Assembly: GCA_946186495.1 (NCBI GenBank) | Contig: CAMHNQ010000020.1 | Location: forward strand, 1 to 47,197 | Reading direction: 5' to 3' | Source: an uncultured Bacteroidales bacterium | GTDB lineage: Bacteria; Bacteroidota; Bacteroidia; Bacteroidales; WCHB1-69 | DNA length: 47,197 nucleotides | Shown: positions 43,320-47,197 of the stretch, one piece after another | Numbering within the stretch: position 1 is the stretch's first letter | Layout: every line of letters starts with the position of its first letter | Translations under genes and position numbers: made by a program | Notes under the pieces: generated by a model | The model's database searches: none | What the model saw: only the letters and a program-made list of their open reading frames with translations | What the model was told of the DNA's origin: nothing

Positions 43320-43639
43320 CAACAATAAGATTATCAACCCCAATTTTTCACCAACCCCCAAAGAACATCAAAAAGAAAAACTGAAATTATAACATATTGA
43401 CATAAAGCGTTTTCGCTTTTCTTAGCAAGTGGAAATCTGGTAAATTTCTCAAATTAATGCACAAGAAAGTCGAAACGCTCACGGTTATATCCGTGGGCTT
43501 TCTTGTTTGCATTAGGGTTTTACCAGAGCCTCCACTTGAACAAAAAAGTTTCACGGATTTTTTGTGTTTGTGATTGAAGAGCGGAAATGTTTTATAACAG
43601 ATTGAAATCCAATTAGTACAAACATAAAAAAACAAGAGT
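43320..43639. other. Gene-free region with structured 139-bp repeat copy B
   Basis: It holds the 139-bp repeat and its weaker extension to about 43586. No clear -7 box lies in front of the beta-helix gene; the repeat is 131 bp upstream of its ATG, so it may lie in or near that leader. Confidence 0.75.
43371..43509 (+). ncRNA. Perfect 139-bp repeat, copy B; possible structured RNA
   Basis: Identical to 40908-41046 (offset 2463), with the same predicted stems and pseudoknot. The identity is stronger than that of the two neighbouring HEPN genes or the genes downstream, so it was copied recently or is kept uniform. Further on, CCAGAGCC, TTCACGGATTTTTT and GAGCGGAA are also shared with copy A. 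CACGG there could pair with CCGTG in the repeat just before a T-run, which would be attenuator-like. Confidence 0.5.
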
Positions 43640-46021
43640 ATGAAAAAGATTCTAAGTTTTATTGCGATTGCCCTAATGGGCATGACAACCATTTTCGCCC
43701 AAACGCCCAACTATCAAGGAATCATCTACGTAACTCCTACGGGAGCAGGGACACACTCCGGCGACAGCTGGGCTAATGCCACTTCTTCCATTGACACGGC
43801 ACAGACATTAGCACAGGCAAACAATGCCGTGGTTTGGGTGGCAGCAGGTGTTTACTATGGAGACACGACGGCAACTGCCGAAAACGCATTCGTGATGACG
43901 GAAGGAGTGAATGTTTATGGTGGCTTTGCGGGTAATGAACCTGATAGTTTTGATCTAACACTAAGAGATTTTGAAATGAACGAAACGATACTAGACGGAG
44001 ATTCCGCAAGAAGGGTACTATATCAACCCAACAATTTTAATACAGAAACGATTTGGGATGGTTTTACAATACAGCATGGATACTTGACAATAGGGTATGG
44101 AGCTGGCGTTAAGTTAAAGGGACAAGGGTGTCTATCCTATTGTCTAATACAGTACAATACTTTACTTGGTACCTTTTATCAAGGGGGAGGGGTGGACGCC
44201 GAGAATTCGACTGTCAGCAATTGTAAAATCACGAACAATAATAATAATGATGGATATGGGGGAGGGGTGTACGCAAGTTATTCCACAATCTATAATTGCC
44301 AAATAACTTCTAATAGTGCGATGCATAATGGCGGTATAAGAGCATTCTATTCCAATGTAACTAATTGTCACATAATAGGCAATAATACGACCCACGGTAG
44401 CAGTGGAATATTCGCGAGATATTCCATAGTAAACGATTGTCTGATTACGGATAATGCTACAGATGGAAATGGAGGAGGTGTATATGCTAGCAATTCTTCT
44501 ATCAACAATTGTGAAATCACAGGAAATACAGCGAGTCATGGTGGTGGATTGTATGCATCTGAATTTTCCATTGTTAGCAATTGTAATATCATGGACAACA
44601 CATCTGACATACCAGGAGGAGGAGTGTATATAACAGATCATTCATCTATCAACAACTGTCACATCATAGGTAACTCTTCTGGTAATTATGGAGGAGGTGC
44701 CTATGTTTCAAATAGTTCGACTATTATTGATTGCTATATTGTAAATAACACTGGGTATTTCGGTGGAGGCGCCTATGTTTCAGATAGTTCGACTATTATT
44801 GATTGCTACATTGTAAATAACATTGGATATTACAGTGGTGGAGTACGTGCAGACAATTCTATCATAACTGGTTGCGAAATAATTGCTAATAAAAGTGGAG
44901 GTGGGGTTTTTGCGAACGGTTCTACCGTCTCCAATTGTCTAATTGCCAACAATAAAAGCATGAACAGATACAACGCTGGAGGAGTAAACGCAAACAATAC
45001 AAGAATAACCAACAGTACTATTGTTCGCAATAGTTATGGTGCTGTCGATTCCCTTTATTCTGCTGGAGTTAACCTTGACGAGTACTCATTTCTTGCCAAC
45101 TCAATAGTGTGGGGAAATGAAAATAATGGCGAGGTCATAAATCTTATTGGTAATGGTACTTGTTCCTACTCTGCAATCGAAGGAGATTATGTAGGTGACA
45201 GTATCATCACACTGAGTGCGGACAATCTGCCTATGTTTATTCATCCTTCGCTAACATCAGGTGTAAACGATACAACTCTTGATGTTGATTGGCATCTGTC
45301 CGAAAATTCGCCCTGTATCAACTATGGCAATAACTTTTTTGTGGACGACAGCCTTGACTTAGACGGTATGCCACGTATTAAACGTAACACAGTGGATTTG
45401 GGGTGTTACGAATCCGATTATTGTAACGATATTACATTTAGTGATACGACAACTACAGTATGCGAACTATTTAACTGGCACCAATATCAAGGACTCACTG
45501 AAAGTGGAGACTATATAGACACGCTAGTAAATGCGACAGGTTGCGATTCAATAATAACTCTTCACCTCACCGTTAACCCCACTGAAGTGTCCGAGTTCTC
45601 TGTCACCACCCCCGACTCTTGCTACACCTGGAATGGTGTTGATTATTGCGAATCCGGCACCTACACCCAAACCCTCCAAACCTTTCACGGCTGCGATTCC
45701 GTAGTAACCCTTCACCTCACCATCGCCGTTGGCGTCGACGACCACAACCAAGGCGCTGCCATAACGGTTTATCCCAACCCCACCTCTGGCGTTATCCATG
45801 TACAATTAACAATGAATAATGTACAATTGAAAAACGTTGAAATTCAATTGTATGATGCGTTCGGGCGGTTATTACAGACAACGGGCGGCGTAAGGGCAAA
45901 TAATCATTCGCCCCTACAGACGGCACAAATCGACCTCTCCCCATTCGTCCCCGGCATCTATTTCATCAAGGCCGTGGCGGAAAGCAATGTGCTGGCAATA
46001 CGGAAGGTCGTGAAACGGTGA
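43640..46021 (+). CDS. Type IX-secreted right-handed beta-helix protein
   Basis: This 793-aa protein has a signal peptide (cut near IFA/Q, residue 21), an opening IYVTPTGAGTHSGDSWANAT typical of choice-of-anchor Q beta-helix proteins, and about 12 coils of the form GGGVYASxSxINNCxIxxNxA (residues about 165-470). Then follow DLDGMPRIKRNTVDLGCYES, two SprB-like units (CDSIITLHLTVN, CDSVVTLHLTIA) and a type A sorting domain (VYPNPTSGVIHVQL ... PGIYFIKAVAES ... KVVKR). The protein should be exported through the inner membrane, cross the outer membrane by the type IX system, and be attached or released at the surface. Function: adhesin or glycan-binding or -cleaving; no catalytic site is seen. Repeat copy B precedes it. 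A REP-like repeat is embedded in the sorting domain (45890-45917). Confidence 0.9.
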   Translation: MKKILSFIAIALMGMTTIFAQTPNYQGIIYVTPTGAGTHSGDSWANATSSIDTAQTLAQANNAVVWVAAGVYYGDTTATAENAFVMTEGVNVYGGFAGNEPDSFDLTLRDFEMNETILDGDSARRVLYQPNNFNTETIWDGFTIQHGYLTIGYGAGVKLKGQGCLSYCLIQYNTLLGTFYQGGGVDAENSTVSNCKITNNNNNDGYGGGVYASYSTIYNCQITSNSAMHNGGIRAFYSNVTNCHIIGNNTTHGSSGIFARYSIVNDCLITDNATDGNGGGVYASNSSINNCEITGNTASHGGGLYASEFSIVSNCNIMDNTSDIPGGGVYITDHSSINNCHIIGNSSGNYGGGAYVSNSSTIIDCYIVNNTGYFGGGAYVSDSSTIIDCYIVNNIGYYSGGVRADNSIITGCEIIANKSGGGVFANGSTVSNCLIANNKSMNRYNAGGVNANNTRITNSTIVRNSYGAVDSLYSAGVNLDEYSFLANSIVWGNENNGEVINLIGNGTCSYSAIEGDYVGDSIITLSADNLPMFIHPSLTSGVNDTTLDVDWHLSENSPCINYGNNFFVDDSLDLDGMPRIKRNTVDLGCYESDYCNDITFSDTTTTVCELFNWHQYQGLTESGDYIDTLVNATGCDSIITLHLTVNPTEVSEFSVTTPDSCYTWNGVDYCESGTYTQTLQTFHGCDSVVTLHLTIAVGVDDHNQGAAITVYPNPTSGVIHVQLTMNNVQLKNVEIQLYDAFGRLLQTTGGVRANNHSPLQTAQIDLSPFVPGIYFIKAVAESNVLAIRKVVKR
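45799..45829. repeat. TGTACAATT direct repeats within coding sequence
   Basis: TGTACAATTAACAATGAATA is followed by a second TGTACAATTG. Short AT-rich repeats of this type are common between Bacteroidota genes; here they encode VQLTMNNVQLK just after the start of the sorting domain. Confidence 0.5.
45890..45917. repeat. 28-nt REP-like palindrome inside the beta-helix gene
   Basis: GTAAGGGCAAATAA followed by TCATTCGCCCCTAC. It matches the reverse complement of the copy at 40070 at 24 of 28 positions by my count. It encodes VRANNHSPL in the sorting domain, between LLQTTGG and QTAQIDLSPF. Confidence 0.75.
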
Positions 46022-46083
46022 TCTCTGCGTATCACGCGGATCTGCGCGTAATTTAGCATAGAAAGTGCGGGTATGACATGTAG

Positions 46084-46198
46084 CGGCGCTTGCGGTTTGG
46101 CTCCCGTCGCCTTGGTTGACGGCAAAGTCTATGGCCGACTTGCTCCTGCCAACGTCAAGAACATCGTGAACGAGTACAGAGAGATGGATAAACAATAA
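46084..46198 (+). pseudogene. Copy of the last 38 codons of hydC
   Basis: This matches 39903-40017 with one base change seen (GGTCTGG against GGTTTGG). The reading frame is GACGLAPVALVDGKVYGRLA up to EMDKQ and stop. An ATG at 46073 is in frame, but the product (41 aa) has only half of the cluster ligands and is not expected to work. The duplication continues through the terminator, palindrome and promoter to about 46325. Confidence 0.92.
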
Positions 46199-46221
46199 TT
46201 CCTGATCTGTAGGATATGAGA

Positions 46222-46251
46222 AAGGCGTCGCGGTTGCGGCGCCTTTTTTTT
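46222..46251 (+). terminator. Terminator hairpin, copy 3
   Basis: Same hairpin as at 40041, with one more T in the run (eight). It follows the hydC tail copy exactly as the original follows hydC. Confidence 0.85.
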
Positions 46252-46279
46252 GTAGGGGTGAATCATTATTCGCCCCTAC
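46252..46279. repeat. 28-nt REP-like palindrome, copy 3
   Basis: Identical to copy 1 (40070-40097) over the 28 bases; one base differs just after it (CTACGTG against CTACGGG). Confidence 0.8.
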
Positions 46280-46300
46280 GTGTTGTATATATAAAAAATG

Positions 46301-46308
46301 TATCTTTG
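46301..46308 (+). promoter_or_regulatory. -7 box of MNT/HEPN module 3
   Basis: TATCTTTG, 22 nt before the ATG at 46330, in the same block as module 1. Confidence 0.55.
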
Positions 46309-46329
46309 CCTTTGCAAAAGAAGACGATT

Positions 46330-46617
46330 ATGAGCACAGAAATGATTGAGACCATACGCGAGTATTTCAAGACCCAGCCTGTGTTGAAGGCTTGGATCTT
46401 CGGCTCGTATGCACGTGGCGAGGAAACGGAGGACAGTGATGTGGATATTTTGGTGGATTTGGACTATTCCAAGCCTGTCGGGTTGGAATTTGTACAAATG
46501 CAACTAGATCTGCAGTCTCTTTTGCAAAAATCCATCGATCTGGTTTCCTCGCGAGGAATGTCAAAATACATTAAACCATACGTTGATTCAGAAAAACTAT
46601 TACTCTATGAATGCTAA
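46330..46617 (+). CDS. mntA: MntA antitoxin nucleotidyltransferase, module 3
   Basis: This 95-aa protein has the GS-x10-D-x-D signature (G25, S26, D37, D39). Bases 46330-46453 match mntA of module 2 except one, then the protein differs fully (DLDYSKPVGLEFVQMQLDLQ, SIDLVSSRGMSKYIKPYVDS, which is the more usual MntA C-terminus). Start ATG 46330 follows the shared promoter. It overlaps the HEPN gene by 11 bp. Probably functional as an enzyme, although its partner is frameshifted. Confidence 0.87.
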   Translation: MSTEMIETIREYFKTQPVLKAWIFGSYARGEETEDSDVDILVDLDYSKPVGLEFVQMQLDLQSLLQKSIDLVSSRGMSKYIKPYVDSEKLLLYEC

Positions 46618-46947
46618 AATATCCGACCATGTGAGAGTGATGCACATTTTGGATGCCATCAAAGAAATTGAAAACTACATTCAAGGGGCAGACAAAGACT
46701 CTTTTGCAAACAACTCCATGATGTTTAACGCCACGCTGCACCAGTTGGAGATTATTGGGGAGGCGGCTAACGGCCTTAGCGATGAGTTTCTCATGAACCA
46801 TCCCGACACTCCCTGGGCTCGAATTATTGGCTTGAGGAACCTGATTATTCACGAATATTTTGGCGTGACGACCAGACAATTTGGAGCATCGTCACTATCA
46901 ATATCCCACAATTGAAAGCATATTTGTCCGAACTGGACGAACAATAA
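46607..46947 (+). pseudogene. hepT: HepT-like HEPN toxin (DUF86), module 3, with frameshift
   Basis: Starting at ATG 46607, the frame encodes a DUF86 protein with VMHILDAIKEIENYI, MMFNATLHQLEIIGEAAN, HPDTPWARIIGLRNLIIHEY and the active motif R77-NLII-H82-E-Y84. After GV (46865-46867) the frame ends in an unrelated tail at 46915, while the usual C-terminus (DDQTIWSIVTINIPQLKAYL ... ELDEQ) continues one frame over to 46947. One base has been lost or gained at about 46865. The catalytic motif remains but the last 26 residues are altered, so activity is doubtful. Confidence 0.85.
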
Positions 46948-47197
46948 CGATATTAACATGGAACAACTACCGAATAACCAAGAAGTTAGCAAGCAGTTAG
47001 CAAGCAGTTAGCAAGCAGTTAGCAAGCAGTTAGCAAGCACTTGGCAAGTATTTGCCATACATTTGGCATACCTCTGCCAGCGAGTTGAGTCGTCATTTCT
47101 TCGATAGTTCTTCGATGGTTCTTCGATAGTTCTCCGATAAAACATCGAAGAACTGTGATTTGCTGATTTTGGTTGTCACTTTTGAGCCTTACGACTG
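46948..47197. repeat. Two families of 11-bp-phased tandem repeats
   Basis: At about 46982-47055, AGTTAGCAAGC repeats four times and then decays (ACTTGGCAAGT, ATTTGCCATAC). At about 47093-47152, AGTTCTTCGAT-type units (three or four copies) are followed by an inverted copy ATCGAAGAACT. No gene is seen in this stretch. The first family shares the GCAAG core and 11-bp spacing with 32914-33021. Confidence 0.8.

Noticed and set aside
40908-43509. Integron attC-type recombination sites
   Set aside because: No GTTRRRY/RYYYAAC core sites in the expected places and no integrase in the window.
46073-46198. 41-aa gene starting at ATG 46073
   Set aside because: It is the tail of hydC with a chance ATG; half of the metal ligands are missing.
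46982-47152. CRISPR array
   Set aside because: Units are 11 bp without spacers and there are no cas genes.

Overview
The window comes from a Bacteroidota genome, most likely order Bacteroidales. The evidence is TAnnTTTG-type -7 promoter boxes, few Shine-Dalgarno sites, a type IX secretion C-terminal sorting domain, a membrane-anchored AraC regulator, and giant surface proteins built from MBG, GLUG, Listeria-Bacteroides (InlB-B) and FISUMP modules. No rRNA, tRNA or CRISPR array was found. I cannot name a species.

Layout. (1) 1-1.2 kb: the 5' part of a DUF559 endonuclease-like gene abuts a 3'-truncated IS1182-family transposase. (2) 1.2-32.6 kb, minus strand: two giant secreted proteins, 4325 aa (upstream) and 6069 aa (downstream). 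They differ in their middles but end in nearly identical FISUMP domains. (3) 32.6-33.4 kb: a gene-free region with three kinds of ordered repeats, then a membrane AraC-family regulator (minus strand) and a decayed remnant that resembles the C-terminus of a BadF/N-acetylglucosamine-kinase-like ATPase. (4) 35.3-40.07 kb, plus strand: a complete operon for a trimeric NAD-linked [FeFe]-hydrogenase, in the order small [2Fe-2S] protein, NuoF-like HydB, catalytic HydA, NuoE-like HydC, closed by a strong terminator. The maturases (HydE, HydF, HydG) are not in the window. (5) 40.07-47.2 kb: an accessory region with three MNT-nucleotidyltransferase/HEPN modules. Each starts with the same terminator, 28-nt palindrome and promoter. 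Between them lie a lipoprotein serine hydrolase and a type IX-secreted beta-helix protein. A perfect 139-bp structured repeat follows modules 1 and 2 and precedes those two genes.

How it fits together. The hydrogenase operon suggests fermentative H2 metabolism coupled to NADH and probably ferredoxin. The giant proteins look like surface adhesins or matrix proteins, and the AraC protein next to them is a plausible but unproven regulator. The accessory region has been reshuffled by recombination between short repeats. The tail of hydC has been copied 6.2 kb downstream in front of module 3. Modules 2 and 3 share promoter and mntA 5' halves but have different 3' halves. The HEPN genes of modules 1 and 3 each carry a frameshift, leaving module 2 as the only one that looks intact.

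The most unusual items are the 139-bp repeat, which can fold as a pseudoknot; the reuse of one terminator/palindrome/promoter unit in front of different toxin-antitoxin pairs; a palindromic repeat that has become coding sequence inside a sorting domain; and the phased repeat arrays upstream of the giant genes.
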